The notes: generated by a model from the letters alone, not told the origin. DNA of 64,000 nucleotides from Aeromonas lacus (GCF_000764665.1 NZ_JRGM01000032.1:24482-88481); one strand, 5' to 3'. Shown: positions 51,680-61,966, numbered from the stretch's first letter. Numbers and translations: made by a program.

Positions 51680-53350
51680 ATGCAGTTGGTCCTCTCTTTG
51701 CTGCAACAGATGAGCGTCAGTCTGGTGATCGCCTACCTTTTTTCCAAAAGCCCGCTGCTGCGCCCGCTTGCCAACTATTCCGTCAGACTACCTCACAAGG
51801 TACTGATATACATTATTTTTTCCAGCTTTTGCATCCTTGGCACCTATGTCGGCCTCGACATTGATGACGCCATCGCCAACACCCGGGCCGTCGGTGCCGT
51901 GCTGGGCGGCCTGCTGGGCGGCCCGCTGGTGGGATTTCTGGTCGGGCTGACCGGGGGTTTGCATCGCTATACCCTGGGGGGATTTACCGATCTCGCCTGC
52001 GCCATCTCCACCACCTGCGAAGGGCTCTTGGGCGGCATAGTCCACTGGCGTCTGATGCGTGCCGGCAAGATGGATGCACTGTTCGAGCCGCGCATCGCCT
52101 TCTTTACCACCCTCTATGCCGAAATCCTGCAGATGGTCATCATCCTGCTGGTGGCGACCCCGTTCGACAAATCCCTGCTGCTGGTGCGCACCATCGCCAC
52201 TCCGATGATTTTGGCCAACTCCTGCGGTGCGGCACTCTTTATCAGCATGATCCGCGATCAGCAGCAGATGTATGAGAAGTTCTCCCGGGTCTTCTCCGCC
52301 AAAGCGCTCAATATCGCCAACCGCACCGTGGGCATCATGAGTCAGGGCTTTACCCCCGAAGCGAGCCACAAGATAGCCCGCATCATTCAGGAGGAGACCG
52401 GCGTCGGCGCCGTGGCCATCACGGATACCGACAAGATCCTCGCCTTTATCGGCACCGGCGAAGATCACCACTTGCCGGGCACTCCCATTACCTCTGCCAT
52501 CACCATGCGCGCTATAGAGCGCAACAAGGTGTTGTTCGCCGATGGCAATGCTCAGCCCTATCGCTGCAGCCTTTCGCCTCAATGCCAGCTGGGATCGGTA
52601 TTGGTGATCCCGCTGCAAGGGGACAGAGGGGTGATCGGCACCATCAAGCTCTACGAGCCCAAAAAGCGGCTCTTTCTCAAGATCAACCACACCCTGGGGG
52701 AAGGGATCGCCAACCTGCTGTCACAGCAGCTGCTGGCCGGTCGGCTGGAGCAGCAGCAGCGGCTGCTGGTGCAATCCGAACTCAAACTGATCCAGGCCCA
52801 GATCAACCCCCATTTTCTGTTCAATACCCTCAACACCATCAGCGCCATTACCCGCCAGGATCCGGGCAAGGCTAGGGATCTGCTGCTGCATTTGTCGCGT
52901 TTTTTCCGCAAGAATCTCAAGCGCCAGAGCGGCCTTACCACTCTGCAGGAGGAGCAGGAACACTGCCGCTCCTATCTGGAGATCGAGCTGGCCCGCTTTG
53001 GCGATCGGCTGACGGTGCAAAACGACATTCCGGCCCATCTGGCCACTCTGCAGCTGCCAAGCTTCACTCTGCAGCCCCTTATCGAAAATGCCATCAAGCA
53101 CGGCATCTCCACCCTTCTGGATAAGGGGTGCCTGCATCTCTACACGGAAGAGACACAGGAGACAGTGACCATCCATGTAGAGGACAACGCTGGTACCTGG
53201 CAGCCGCGTCCGGCCGGGGATGGACTGGGAATGACCATAGTGGATCGGCGCCTCAAGAGCGCCTTTGGCGAGCGCTACGGGGTGACCGTCAGCTGCGAGC
53301 CGGAACAGTGGACGCGCGTCTCTGTGACCTTGCCCAAGGAGCAACCATGA
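51680..53350 (+). CDS. btsS: LytS-family sensor histidine kinase (BtsS/YehU-like)
   Basis: A 556-residue membrane kinase (E. coli BtsS is 561). The 5TM-LytS sensor (about 1-195) has RAVGAVLGGLLGGPLVGFLVG and GGLHRYTLGGFTDLAC (in part). A GAF-like domain (about 215-355) and a His kinase domain follow with phosphoacceptor His378 in AQINPHFLFNTLN and an ATP lid with GDGLGMTIVDRRL. E. coli BtsS senses extracellular pyruvate. GAGGAG precedes the ATG. The stop overlaps the regulator start by ATGA. Confidence 0.9.
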   Translation: MQLVLSLLQQMSVSLVIAYLFSKSPLLRPLANYSVRLPHKVLIYIIFSSFCILGTYVGLDIDDAIANTRAVGAVLGGLLGGPLVGFLVGLTGGLHRYTLGGFTDLACAISTTCEGLLGGIVHWRLMRAGKMDALFEPRIAFFTTLYAEILQMVIILLVATPFDKSLLLVRTIATPMILANSCGAALFISMIRDQQQMYEKFSRVFSAKALNIANRTVGIMSQGFTPEASHKIARIIQEETGVGAVAITDTDKILAFIGTGEDHHLPGTPITSAITMRAIERNKVLFADGNAQPYRCSLSPQCQLGSVLVIPLQGDRGVIGTIKLYEPKKRLFLKINHTLGEGIANLLSQQLLAGRLEQQQRLLVQSELKLIQAQINPHFLFNTLNTISAITRQDPGKARDLLLHLSRFFRKNLKRQSGLTTLQEEQEHCRSYLEIELARFGDRLTVQNDIPAHLATLQLPSFTLQPLIENAIKHGISTLLDKGCLHLYTEETQETVTIHVEDNAGTWQPRPAGDGLGMTIVDRRLKSAFGERYGVTVSCEPEQWTRVSVTLPKEQP

Positions 53351-54051
53351 TCCGGACCCTGATAGTCGATGACGAACACTACGCCCGCGAAGAGCTGAGG
53401 CAGCAGCTGGCCTGCGATCCTGCCATCGAGATCGTGGGGGAAGCGGCCAACGCCATCGAGGCGCTGCCGCTTATTCAGCGCCTCAAGCCTGATGTGGTGT
53501 TCCTCGATATCCAGATGCCCAAGCTGAGCGGCATGGAGCTGGTCGCCATGCTCGACCCCCTACCCCGCATCGTCTTTGTCACCGCCTTTGACGAGTATGC
53601 CATTCAGGCATTTGAAGAGAACGCCTTCGACTACCTGCTCAAGCCGGTGGAGCCCGCTCGGCTCGCCAAGACCCTCGCTCGCCTCAAGCAGGATATCGCC
53701 CCGCAGCCCATCGAGCGGCTGGCCCCGACTATCGAACATATTCCGGGCTATCTGCACAATCGGGTCCGGCTGCTGCCCATCGCACAGGTGGAGTATGCCT
53801 TCTCCGATCTGGGCGGGGTCCATGTGGCCTGTCAGGGGGAGCTGTTCCACACCCAGCTCACCCTCAAATCGCTGGAAGAAAAGAGCCCACTGCTGCGCTG
53901 TCACCGCCAGTATCTGGTCTCCCCCAACGCCATCTTCGAGATCCGGCTGCTCGATAACCAGCTGGCGGAGATAGTCACCCCGAGCGGCGCCCGGGTGCCG
54001 GTCAGTCGTCGCTATCTCAAGGAGCTCAAAGATCAGCTGGGGCTGGACTGA
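53347..54051 (+). CDS. btsR: LytTR-family response regulator (BtsR/YehT-like)
   Basis: A 234-residue regulator. The receiver domain (about 1-120) has the acidic pair DD8-9, phospho-Asp54 in VFLDIQMPK and the FDYLLKPV switch Lys. The C-terminal LytTR DNA-binding domain (about 140-234) has SPLLRCHRQYLVSPNAI and GARVPVSRRYLKELK. It is coupled to the kinase gene and lies just upstream of its probable target, the CstA-family transporter. Confidence 0.92.
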   Translation: MIRTLIVDDEHYAREELRQQLACDPAIEIVGEAANAIEALPLIQRLKPDVVFLDIQMPKLSGMELVAMLDPLPRIVFVTAFDEYAIQAFEENAFDYLLKPVEPARLAKTLARLKQDIAPQPIERLAPTIEHIPGYLHNRVRLLPIAQVEYAFSDLGGVHVACQGELFHTQLTLKSLEEKSPLLRCHRQYLVSPNAIFEIRLLDNQLAEIVTPSGARVPVSRRYLKELKDQLGLD

Positions 54052-54083
54052 ACCGCGGAGTGTGCGCCTGATCACAGCCGCCG

Positions 54084-54112
54084 ACCGCTCGGCGCGCCAA
54101 AGCGCCGCTCGG
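54084..54112 (+). promoter_or_regulatory. Candidate BtsR-type operator (direct repeat)
   Basis: Two copies of CCGCTCGG repeat with a 20-base period, the first preceded by A (ACCGCT). E. coli BtsR recognises ACCRCT direct repeats with a similar period. The site lies about 80 bp before the transporter ATG, upstream of a possible TAGACT -10. Confidence 0.55.
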
Positions 54113-54191
54113 GGAGTTTCACCTGCCAGACAGGCGCAACCGTTTTAGACTCGCTCTGCACACTAAAAAATAACAATGCAGGAGCGTAGCA

Positions 54192-55613
54192 ATGATTTGG
54201 TTCTTCCTCTGTGTCGGCTTACTTGTGGCCGGCTACTTCATATACGGCAAATTCATCGAACGGATATTCAGCCCGAAACCGGAGCTGAAAACCCCCGCCA
54301 TCACCATGGCTGACGGGGTGGACTATGTCCCCATGTCGGACAAGAAAGTCTATCTGGTTCAACTGCTCAACATCGCAGGTGTCGGCCCCATCTTCGGCCC
54401 CATCCTGGGTGCCCTCTACGGCCCGGTCGCCATGCTCTGGATCGTCTTTGGCTGCATCTTCGCCGGTGCGGTACATGACTACTTCTCCGGCATGCTGTCT
54501 GTGCGAGCCAAGGGTGCCTCGGTGCCAACCGTGGTCGGTGAGCATCTGGGCACCGCCGCCAAGCACTTCATGAACCTGTTTGCCGTGGTGCTGCTGATGC
54601 TGGTGGGCGTGGTATTCGTGCTGAGCCCGGCAGGGCTGCTCGCCAACCTCACATCCACCGATCTGGTCTACTGGATCGTGGCGATCTTTGCCTACTACAT
54701 CCTCGCGACCATAGTCCCCATCGACAAGATCATCGGCCGCTTCTACCCCATCTTCGGCGCCCTGCTGGTCTTCATGTCGGTCGGCCTCATCGTTGGCCTG
54801 ATCGTCTCCGGCAAAGGCTTCTACAACACCGGGATGGACTTCTCCAACCTGCACCCGACCGAACTGCCGCTCTGGCCGCTGCTCTTCATCACCATCGCCT
54901 GTGGCGCGGTATCAGGCTTCCACGCCACCCAGTCACCGCTGATGGCGCGCTGCATGCAGAACGAGAAGTCAGGCCGTTTCATCTTCTACGGCGCCATGAT
55001 CGGTGAAGGGATCATCGCCCTTATCTGGTGCACCCTGGGTCTCTCCTTCTACGACAGCACCGAAGCGCTCAACGCCACCATGGCCAACGGCGGCCCGGCT
55101 GCCGTAGTGCACGAAGTCTCCACCAGCCTGCTCGGCACCGTGGGCGGCATTCTGGCCATTCTCGGTGTGGTGATCCTGCCTATCACCTCGGGCGACACCG
55201 CGTTTCGCAGTGCCCGCCTCATCGTGGCGGACTTCCTGAAGTTGACCCAGAAACCGATGGCCAAGCGTCTGCTGATCGCCATCCCCATGTTCATCCTTGG
55301 TTTCATCATCTCCAAGGCCGAGTTCGGGGTGATCTGGCGCTATTTCGGCTGGGCCAACCAGACCACCGCCGTCATCATGCTGTGGGCCGCTGCCGCCTTC
55401 CTCCTCAAAGAGGGCAAGCTGCACTGGGTCTGCACCATCCCTGCCATGTTCATGACCGCCGTGGTGTTTACCTACCTGGCCAACGCCCCCATCGGGTTCG
55501 GGCTGGAGATGGGGATCTCGACCATCATCGGTCTGGCTGCCACCACAGTAATTACCGTGGCCTTCCTGGTGAAATTCCGCCAACCGCTGGTCAGCAACCC
55601 CAGCGAAGGGTGA
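54192..55613 (+). CDS. CstA-family carbon starvation / pyruvate transporter (short form)
   Basis: A 473-residue inner-membrane protein with about 13 helices. CstA features are NIAGVGPIFGPILGALYGP, HDYFSGMLSVRAKGAS and HATQSPLMARC, plus GDTAFRSARL. It is much shorter than E. coli CstA (701) or BtsT (716), which carry longer C-terminal parts; short forms are a known subgroup. Position after a BtsSR-like pair with a likely operator suggests induced pyruvate or peptide uptake. GGAG precedes the ATG. Confidence 0.9.
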   Translation: MIWFFLCVGLLVAGYFIYGKFIERIFSPKPELKTPAITMADGVDYVPMSDKKVYLVQLLNIAGVGPIFGPILGALYGPVAMLWIVFGCIFAGAVHDYFSGMLSVRAKGASVPTVVGEHLGTAAKHFMNLFAVVLLMLVGVVFVLSPAGLLANLTSTDLVYWIVAIFAYYILATIVPIDKIIGRFYPIFGALLVFMSVGLIVGLIVSGKGFYNTGMDFSNLHPTELPLWPLLFITIACGAVSGFHATQSPLMARCMQNEKSGRFIFYGAMIGEGIIALIWCTLGLSFYDSTEALNATMANGGPAAVVHEVSTSLLGTVGGILAILGVVILPITSGDTAFRSARLIVADFLKLTQKPMAKRLLIAIPMFILGFIISKAEFGVIWRYFGWANQTTAVIMLWAAAAFLLKEGKLHWVCTIPAMFMTAVVFTYLANAPIGFGLEMGISTIIGLAATTVITVAFLVKFRQPLVSNPSEG

Positions 55614-55630
55614 TGCCGGTATCCGGTTGT

Positions 55631-55658
55631 AAAAAAAGGGGCCAGCAGGCCCCTTTTT
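55631..55658. terminator. Rho-independent terminator after the CstA-family gene
   Basis: GGGGCC/GGCCCC stem with an AGCA loop, flanked by A7 and T5 tracts. Confidence 0.92.
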
Positions 55659-55825
55659 CAATTAACAAAACAACCAATAAAACAACCCGGAATCTCCTTA
55701 AGCTCCTATACAGCAGAGCCCCTTTAGATTCCGTGCGGCCTGACGATAAATATGTGATTCTTAATTGCTTTCCCGAATATATGAATCAATGATAAAGCTG
55801 TGCTTGAAGCCAGTGGAGGTTATAC

Positions 55826-56164
55826 ATGTTCCTTGATTACTTTGCCCTTGGCCTGCTCGTCTTTGTCGCGCTGGTCATCTTCTACGGAGTCATCGTGATC
55901 CACGATATTCCTTACGAAATAGCCAAACATCGGAATCACCCTCATCAGGATGCCATCCATGTTGCCGGCTGGGTCAGCCTGTTTACGCTGCACGTGTTGT
56001 GGCCGTTCCTCTGGATCTGGGCCACCCTCTACCGCCCGGATCGGGGCTGGGGCTTTAACCAGCGCCTGCAAAAAGATGAAGATGATATCGCGGCCCTCAG
56101 AGAGGAGCTGGCCGAGCTGAAAGGCCGCCTCAACCATATCGAACAGCAAGAGCAACAGGGATAA
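55826..56164 (+). CDS. yiaW: DUF3302 inner-membrane protein YiaW
   Basis: A 112-residue protein. One helix (about 7-27) is followed by VIHDIPYEIAKHRNHPHQDAI, a second helix (about 48-68) with a TLYRPDRGW end, and a C-terminal coiled coil (about 78-112). It matches E. coli YiaW (107 aa). GGAGG precedes the ATG. Function unknown; it pairs with the secretion-type protein YiaV, 3 bp downstream. Confidence 0.92.
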   Translation: MFLDYFALGLLVFVALVIFYGVIVIHDIPYEIAKHRNHPHQDAIHVAGWVSLFTLHVLWPFLWIWATLYRPDRGWGFNQRLQKDEDDIAALREELAELKGRLNHIEQQEQQG

Positions 56165-56167
56165 ATC

Positions 56168-57205
56168 ATGGACCTGCTACTGATCCTGACCTACACGGCA
56201 CTCTGCGTGGCCATCTTCAAAATCTTCCGGATCCCGCTCAACAAGTGGACTGTTCCCACCGCCGCGCTGGGTGGCGTGATCCTCATCGGCACCCTCATCA
56301 TGCTGATGAACTACAACCACCCCTACTCCGAGATGGCGCGCAACTACTACCTCTCAACCCCCATTGTGCCGCTGGTCAAGGGCCGGGTGGTCGAGGTGCC
56401 GGTACAAGCCAACCAGCCGGTGAAAAAGGGTGACGTGCTGTTTCGCCTTGATGATGAGCCCTTCAAGCTGAAGGTGGAAAGTCTGACTGCCCGGCTCAAT
56501 GCCAACAAGGATCAACTCAAGTCGATCGATGCCAGACTGCGTTCCGCCAAGCTGGATCGGGATCGCGCCAGCGACCTGATGCGCCGTGGCGTCGGCAAGC
56601 AGCGTGACCTCGACGTCACTCAGGCGAGCGTGGACGAGATCGCCGCCCAGATGGATCAGCAACGCGCCATGCTGGAAGATCTGCAGGCCCAGCTCGATGA
56701 AGCCAAATACCAGCTGGCCCAGACCGTGGTCTATGCCCCGAGCGATGGCCATGTGGTGCAGCTCGCCCTGCGTCCCGGCATGATCGCCACCCCCTTCATG
56801 TATCGTCCGGTGATGACCTTCATCCACAAGGATGAGACCGCCTATGTGGGCTGGTTCTGGCAGAACAGCATGCAGCGTCTGGCGGTGGGTGACGAGGCCG
56901 AAGTGGTGATCGACGGCATCCCCGGCAAGATCTTCAAGGGCAAGGTGACCGCCGTGATCCCGGCCATCGCCGCCGGCAACGTGCAGGCCAACGCCATGCT
57001 GCTGGATCAGACCAGCGCTATCCGCCCGGGCCGCATGCCGGTGCTCATCTCCATCACCGACCCCGAGTGGGCCAAGTATCAGGTGATTGCCGGTGCCAGC
57101 GGCCAGGCCGCCGTCTATACCGAGTACTTCCACCACGTCTCGGTAATGCGCAAGGTACTGCTGCGCATGGCAAGCTGGATGAACTACATCTTCCCCTTCC
57201 ACTAA
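56168..57205 (+). CDS. yiaV: HlyD-family membrane-fusion protein YiaV
   Basis: A 345-residue periplasmic adaptor (E. coli YiaV is 378). Two N-terminal helices (about 3-22 and 30-48) precede the biotinyl-lipoyl half motif ([26 protein letters not shown], in part), a coiled-coil hairpin (about 100-185) and the second half ([12 protein letters not shown]). Such adaptors bridge inner-membrane pumps to the outer membrane; no pump gene is adjacent. It forms a two-gene operon with yiaW. Confidence 0.91.
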   Translation: MDLLLILTYTALCVAIFKIFRIPLNKWTVPTAALGGVILIGTLIMLMNYNHPYSEMARNYYLSTPIVPLVKGRVVEVPVQANQPVKKGDVLFRLDDEPFKLKVESLTARLNANKDQLKSIDARLRSAKLDRDRASDLMRRGVGKQRDLDVTQASVDEIAAQMDQQRAMLEDLQAQLDEAKYQLAQTVVYAPSDGHVVQLALRPGMIATPFMYRPVMTFIHKDETAYVGWFWQNSMQRLAVGDEAEVVIDGIPGKIFKGKVTAVIPAIAAGNVQANAMLLDQTSAIRPGRMPVLISITDPEWAKYQVIAGASGQAAVYTEYFHHVSVMRKVLLRMASWMNYIFPFH

Positions 57206-57222
57206 GCACACAATCTATTCAA

Positions 57223-57254
57223 CGGGCCGGCATCATGCCGGCCCGCTGTTTTTG
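57223..57254 (+). terminator. Rho-independent terminator after yiaV
   Basis: CGGGCCGGC/GCCGGCCCG stem with an ATCAT loop, then CTGTTTTTG. Confidence 0.88.
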
Positions 57255-57309
57255 TGGCGGCAAGATCCCTATAATGGCGCCATCCTGCCCTGCCCCGCGC
57301 CAAACCTGC

Positions 57310-59070
57310 ATGTTCGTTCTCAGACCCTACCAGACCGACGCCGTCAACGCCGTTATCAGCCACTTTCGCAAACACCCGGACCCCGCCGTGGTAGTGCTGC
57401 CCACCGGGGCCGGCAAGAGTCTGGTGATCGCCGAACTGGCCCGCAAGGCACGTGGTCGGGTGCTGGTGCTGGCCCACGTCAAGGAGCTGGTGGAGCAGAA
57501 CCACGCCAAATACGAGGCATGGGGGCTCAAGGCCGACATCTTCGCCGCAGGGCTGGATCGCAAGGAGGCAAGCGCACAGGTGGTGTTTGGCTCGGTTCAG
57601 TCGGTAGCGCGCAATCTGGCTGCCTTCGACGGGGCGTTTTCATTGCTCATCATCGACGAGTGCCACCGGGTCTCGCTGGATGACGACAGCCAGTACCATC
57701 AGGTGATCGACCATCTCAAGGCTGCCAATCCGGCCCTCAAGATCCTCGGCCTCACCGCCACTCCCTATCGGCTCGGGCTGGGCTGGATCTACCGGCGCCA
57801 CTACCACGGCATGGTCAAAAGCCACGGCGAGCGGCTATTCGGCGACTGCGTGTTCGAGCTGCCGCTGCGCTTTATGGTCAAAAACGGCTACCTGACACCG
57901 CCACACATGGTGGATGCTCCCATCGTTCACTACGACTTCAGCAAGCTGGTGCCGCGGGAGAACGGCCTCTTCAGCGAGGCGGAGCTCAACGGCGAGCTCA
58001 AGCGGCAGGAGCGGGTTACACCCCATATCCTGAGTCAGGTACTGGAGTATGCCGCCGACCGGCAGGGGGTGATGATCTTTGCCGCCACCGTCGAACACGC
58101 CCGTGAAATCCACGGCCTGCTGGGTGCCCGAGGCCAGCAGGCCGCCCTTATCACCGGCGAAACGCCGGGGCCGGAGCGCGATGCCCTCATCAATGCCTTC
58201 AAGGCGCGCGAGCTCAAGTTTCTGGTCAACGTAGCGGTGCTCACCACCGGCTTCGACGCCCCCCATGTCGATCTTATCGTGATGCTCAGACCTACCGAGT
58301 CTGTCTCCCTCTATCAGCAGATCGTCGGGCGGGGCCTGCGTCTCTCGCCGGGCAAGACCGATTGTCTGGTGCTCGACTATGCGGGCAACAACTTCAACCT
58401 GTTTGCCCCAGAAGTGGGGGAACCTCGCCCCCACGCCGGTACCGAGCCGGTGCAGGTACCCTGTCCCGCCTGCGGCTTTGCCAACACCTTCTGGGGCAAG
58501 ACCGACGAGGATGGCAAGGTGATCGAGCACTATGGCCGCCGCTGTCAGGGGCTGTTTGAAGATGACGAGGGCAACCACGAAGAGTGCGACTACCGCTTTC
58601 GCGCCAAGATCTGCCCTGCTTGCGGCAGTGATAACGACATCGCTGCCCGCCGCTGCCAGAGCTGCGATCAGTTGCTGGTGGACCCTGACGACAAGCTTAA
58701 AGAGGCGCTCAATCTCAAGGATTGCATGGTGATCCGCTGCGCCGGTCTCACCTTCACCGCAGGGCGCGGCAAACAGGGGGAGCGGCTGGAGGTGATCTAT
58801 CACGATGAGGATGGTCTCACCCTCAATGAGTACTTCGGATTTCACTCCGAGGGCGCACGGCGCTTGTTTCAACAGCACTTTGTGCGTCATCATTGGCCCG
58901 CCCCGGGTCTGGAGCCCGAATTTGCCACCCTGGCGAGCGTGCTGGCGGCAGAAAGCCAGTTTCGCCATCCCGATTTCGTCATCGCCCGCAAATCGGGGCG
59001 CTTCTGGCAGATAAAAGAGAAGATTTTTGATTATGAGGGTCGCTATCGCACCGCCAACTCGCTGGCGTGA
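57310..59070 (+). CDS. radD: DNA repair helicase RadD (YejH)
   Basis: A 586-residue superfamily 2 ATPase, the same length as E. coli RadD. It has Walker [16 protein letters not shown]-type IIDECHRVS, motif [14 protein letters not shown], and motifs [15 protein letters not shown] and [13 protein letters not shown] zinc-finger-like part follows with [27 protein letters not shown] and CQSCDQLL. It helps resolve recombination intermediates and double-strand breaks. The start at 57310 ([13 protein letters not shown]) matches E. coli. Confidence 0.95.
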   Translation: MFVLRPYQTDAVNAVISHFRKHPDPAVVVLPTGAGKSLVIAELARKARGRVLVLAHVKELVEQNHAKYEAWGLKADIFAAGLDRKEASAQVVFGSVQSVARNLAAFDGAFSLLIIDECHRVSLDDDSQYHQVIDHLKAANPALKILGLTATPYRLGLGWIYRRHYHGMVKSHGERLFGDCVFELPLRFMVKNGYLTPPHMVDAPIVHYDFSKLVPRENGLFSEAELNGELKRQERVTPHILSQVLEYAADRQGVMIFAATVEHAREIHGLLGARGQQAALITGETPGPERDALINAFKARELKFLVNVAVLTTGFDAPHVDLIVMLRPTESVSLYQQIVGRGLRLSPGKTDCLVLDYAGNNFNLFAPEVGEPRPHAGTEPVQVPCPACGFANTFWGKTDEDGKVIEHYGRRCQGLFEDDEGNHEECDYRFRAKICPACGSDNDIAARRCQSCDQLLVDPDDKLKEALNLKDCMVIRCAGLTFTAGRGKQGERLEVIYHDEDGLTLNEYFGFHSEGARRLFQQHFVRHHWPAPGLEPEFATLASVLAAESQFRHPDFVIARKSGRFWQIKEKIFDYEGRYRTANSLA

Positions 59071-59202
59071 TGGCCAGTGGCGACCGGCGTAAATCGTATG
59101 AATTGCTTTGCCACAGCCGATCCTGCATCGGTGGGTGAAACAAGGTTGAATTATCAGGGTCAGTGCTATCGGTCTGGCCCCTTCGTCACGTTAGAGGATG
59201 TT

Positions 59203-60639
59203 ATGCAGCGGCTGTTGATTGGTTTTTGTGCTCTTTTCTCTCTGGCGGCTCATGCCGCCCCGCTGACGCCCCCTCAGGGTGGCCAGTACGCCATCATAGT
59301 GCAGGGCAACAACGGCGTTGAGTTTGCCCGTCATGCGGATCAGATGATCGCCCCCGCCTCCACCATGAAGGTGCTCACCGCGCTGGCGGCCCGCCTTGAG
59401 CTGGGTGCCGACTTCCGCTTTGCCACCGACATTCAGGCCCAGCCCGGCGCCAAGCAGGGCAACGTCATCAATGGCGATATCTGGATCAACTTCGTCGGCG
59501 ACCCCACTCTGTCACGGATGGATCTGCTGGCCCTGTTCAAGCAGCTTGGCGTCAACCAGATCAAGGGCAACGTCTACGTCAACACCGGTGCCTACAACGG
59601 CTACGAGCGCGGCAACGGCTGGTCGTGGGGGGATCAGACCCTCTGCTTCGCCGCTCCGGTCTCCTCGGTCATCATCGACAAGAACTGCGCCTACGGCACC
59701 ATTACCGCCACCCAGATTGGCAAACCGGCGGTTGGCAATGTGGCCACCGGCGTGCCCATCGGCATCGGTGCCGATAACGTGGAAGTGATGAGCTACGCCG
59801 ACATGGCGCGCCAGTTCTGCGCACTGGAAGTGGACATGGCCAAGGGCAACTTCTACGAGCTCAAGGGCTGTATTACTCCGAACAAGGATCCACAGGGTCT
59901 GCGCTTCGCCATCCACGACGTGGAAGCCTGGGGCTGGGACAACATCCGCTGGGCGATGGACAGAGCAGGCATCAAGCATGACGGCCTGCTGCGGGTCACC
60001 CACAAGGCACCGGACAACGCCGAGACGCTGGGCACCCACTACTCGGTCTCCCTGCCGGTGATGCTGGCCAAGATGCTGAAGAAATCGGACAACCTCTATG
60101 CCGATACCTTCCTCAAGACCGTAGGTCGCCACTACTACAACAAGCCGGGCAGCTATCGCAGCGGCACCATGGCAGTGCGCGCCATCCTGACCAAGAACGG
60201 CATCGATCTGGGCAACGCCACCCTGGCTGACGGCTCCGGCCTCTCCGCTCACAATCTCATCAGCGCCCGCCAGATGCTGTCGGTGCTCAACTTCATCCAG
60301 AAAAATGATGCGGAGCTTGGCCTTATCAAGCTGCTGCCAAGCTCGCAGGTGGATGGCACTCTGGCGTGGCGCCGCAGCGTCACCGCCCCCATGATGAAAA
60401 ACAAGGTGCACGCCAAGACCGGCACCATCACCGGCACCTCCAACCTGGTGGGCTTTATCGATACCGCCGGTGGCCAGCGCAAGGCGTTCGTGATGTTCCA
60501 GCGCGGTCTGTCGCAAGACCCGGCGACTCACGAGCGCTACCGCGCCAGCAAGGCCCCCTGGCCCTGGACCGTGTTCGAGAAGGGGGTGCTGGAGAGCATC
60601 TACCAGCAGCAGCCGATCCAGATCGCCGACGAGAACTGA
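59203..60639 (+). CDS. dacB: D-alanyl-D-alanine carboxypeptidase/endopeptidase PBP4
   Basis: A 478-residue periplasmic enzyme (E. coli DacB is 477). A signal peptide ends near residue 19 (AAHAA). The active-site motifs are S53-TM-K56 in PASTMK, SDN in KKSDNLYAD and K405-T-G in HAKTGTI. It trims D-Ala and splits peptidoglycan cross-links. The start at 59203 gives the signal peptide; the frame is open upstream to 59077. Confidence 0.95.
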   Translation: MQRLLIGFCALFSLAAHAAPLTPPQGGQYAIIVQGNNGVEFARHADQMIAPASTMKVLTALAARLELGADFRFATDIQAQPGAKQGNVINGDIWINFVGDPTLSRMDLLALFKQLGVNQIKGNVYVNTGAYNGYERGNGWSWGDQTLCFAAPVSSVIIDKNCAYGTITATQIGKPAVGNVATGVPIGIGADNVEVMSYADMARQFCALEVDMAKGNFYELKGCITPNKDPQGLRFAIHDVEAWGWDNIRWAMDRAGIKHDGLLRVTHKAPDNAETLGTHYSVSLPVMLAKMLKKSDNLYADTFLKTVGRHYYNKPGSYRSGTMAVRAILTKNGIDLGNATLADGSGLSAHNLISARQMLSVLNFIQKNDAELGLIKLLPSSQVDGTLAWRRSVTAPMMKNKVHAKTGTITGTSNLVGFIDTAGGQRKAFVMFQRGLSQDPATHERYRASKAPWPWTVFEKGVLESIYQQQPIQIADEN

Positions 60640-60775
60640 GGCAATAGAGCCGCTCGAATCACGGTATCGACAATTTCAACTTTAAGTCGTGACGAGGGGG
60701 GGATATGCTGTCCCCTGCCTCTTATCAATGGCCTGACCTGACGGTTTCACACAACGGCCTCACCAACGGAGAGAA

Positions 60776-61045
60776 ATGATGTTTGCAGTGATTTTTGGTC
60801 GCCCCGGCTGCCCCTATTGCGTTCGTGCCAAGCAGATTGCCGAGCAGCTGGTTGAACAACGCGATGATTTCAAATTCCGCTACGTCGATATCCACGCCGA
60901 AGGCATCACTAAAGAAGATCTGGCCAAGAGCGCCGGCAAGCCGGTCAACACAGTGCCGCAGATCTTCCTGGACGAGCAGCACATCGGTGGCTGCACCGAT
61001 TTTGAAGCCTACGCCAAAGAGCATCTGGGCCTCTATCAGCAGTAA
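60776..61045 (+). CDS. grxA: Glutaredoxin 1 (GrxA)
   Basis: An 89-residue glutaredoxin (E. coli GrxA is 85). The redox site is CPYC at residues 12-15 in GRPGCPYCVRAKQ, and the glutathione-binding stretches are NTVPQIFLDEQHIGGCTDF. It reduces ribonucleotide reductase and mixed disulfides using glutathione. Two adjacent ATGs (60776 and 60779) are possible starts; GGAG is spaced better for the second. Confidence 0.94.
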   Translation: MMFAVIFGRPGCPYCVRAKQIAEQLVEQRDDFKFRYVDIHAEGITKEDLAKSAGKPVNTVPQIFLDEQHIGGCTDFEAYAKEHLGLYQQ

Positions 61046-61070
61046 TGCCTCTGTCGCTGGCAACAGCGCA

Positions 61071-61103
61071 AAAAAATCCGGCGCCATTGGCGCCGGATTT
61101 TTT
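61071..61103. terminator. Bidirectional terminator between grxA and the EEP-family gene
   Basis: A 15-bp stem (ATCCGGCGCC core) with an ATT loop and A6/T6 ends, between convergent genes. Confidence 0.94.
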
Positions 61104-61120
61104 ATGGGGCAATCACAGGA

Positions 61121-61966
61121 CTACGGCGTCAGCGACTGGGCGGCAAAGCGCGCAATGATGGGGTTGTGATCGGAGCTGTCGGTCGCCGGTGAGCTCACCT
61201 CGACCAGATCCAGATTGCGGTAGTAGAGGTGATCCAGCGGACGACCAAAAGCGGTGCGGCGCAAGTCAGGCACCGGCACAGCCTCTTGCAGACCCAACTC
61301 TTCAACCAGCTTGCTCAGCCAGAACTGGCGTTTGTCGCTCCAGGTATTGAAATCACCGGCCAGGATCACCGGCCCCTGATGGCGGCGCACCAGCGCGGTC
61401 AGATCGTTGAGCTGCTCGCGGAAGGTGGCCATCCCCAGTTCGAAGTTGACCGCATGGAGGTTGATCACCAGCACGCCGTCAGGATCGCCCTGCAGCGGAT
61501 AGAGGCTCACCAGCCCGGATTTGGGGATGCGCAGCAAGGGCTCGGGGGAGCGCACGCCACAGACGAACGCCTGCGGGGTCTTGGCTACCGTCATCACTCC
61601 GAACGAGACGCCGCCCTGAGTGAAGGCCTGCAGCTGTTGCCACTGGAAATCACCGGCGCGCAGCCAGTCGAGCATCTCGGGACGGGTGGCCGACTCTTGC
61701 AGCAGCACCAGATCCTGCCCCTTGGCGTAGCTGTCCATCCCCTCGCGCCAGTTCTTGCGCTGTCCCTTGTAGAGGTTCCAGACCGTGATGCCGAATTCAC
61801 GAGGCAGCGCCGTGGTCGCCAGCGCCACCAGCGGCGGACGCTGGCAGTCGATACCCGGCACAATCCCATCGGCCGTGACCAGATGGTTCTGATCCGGCAC
61901 CTCGAAACAGCCTACCAACCCCATGGTCAGCAGGGAGGTGCCAAGAATGCGATAACTATTTTTCAT
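61121..61966 (-). CDS. Endonuclease/exonuclease/phosphatase-family lipoprotein
   Basis: A 281-residue protein. The lipobox is MGLVGC with the acylated Cys at residue 20. The EEP fold follows: VWNLYKGQRKNW, LLQESATRP (metal Glu), INLHAVNFELG, AGDFNTWSD (Asp/Asn) and the late SSDHNPII (Asp-His). It is related to E. coli YafD. A lipid anchor suggests action in the periplasm, on a phosphoester that is not known. Confidence 0.87.
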   Translation of the reverse strand: MKNSYRILGTSLLTMGLVGCFEVPDQNHLVTADGIVPGIDCQRPPLVALATTALPREFGITVWNLYKGQRKNWREGMDSYAKGQDLVLLQESATRPEMLDWLRAGDFQWQQLQAFTQGGVSFGVMTVAKTPQAFVCGVRSPEPLLRIPKSGLVSLYPLQGDPDGVLVINLHAVNFELGMATFREQLNDLTALVRRHQGPVILAGDFNTWSDKRQFWLSKLVEELGLQEAVPVPDLRRTAFGRPLDHLYYRNLDLVEVSSPATDSSDHNPIIARFAAQSLTP

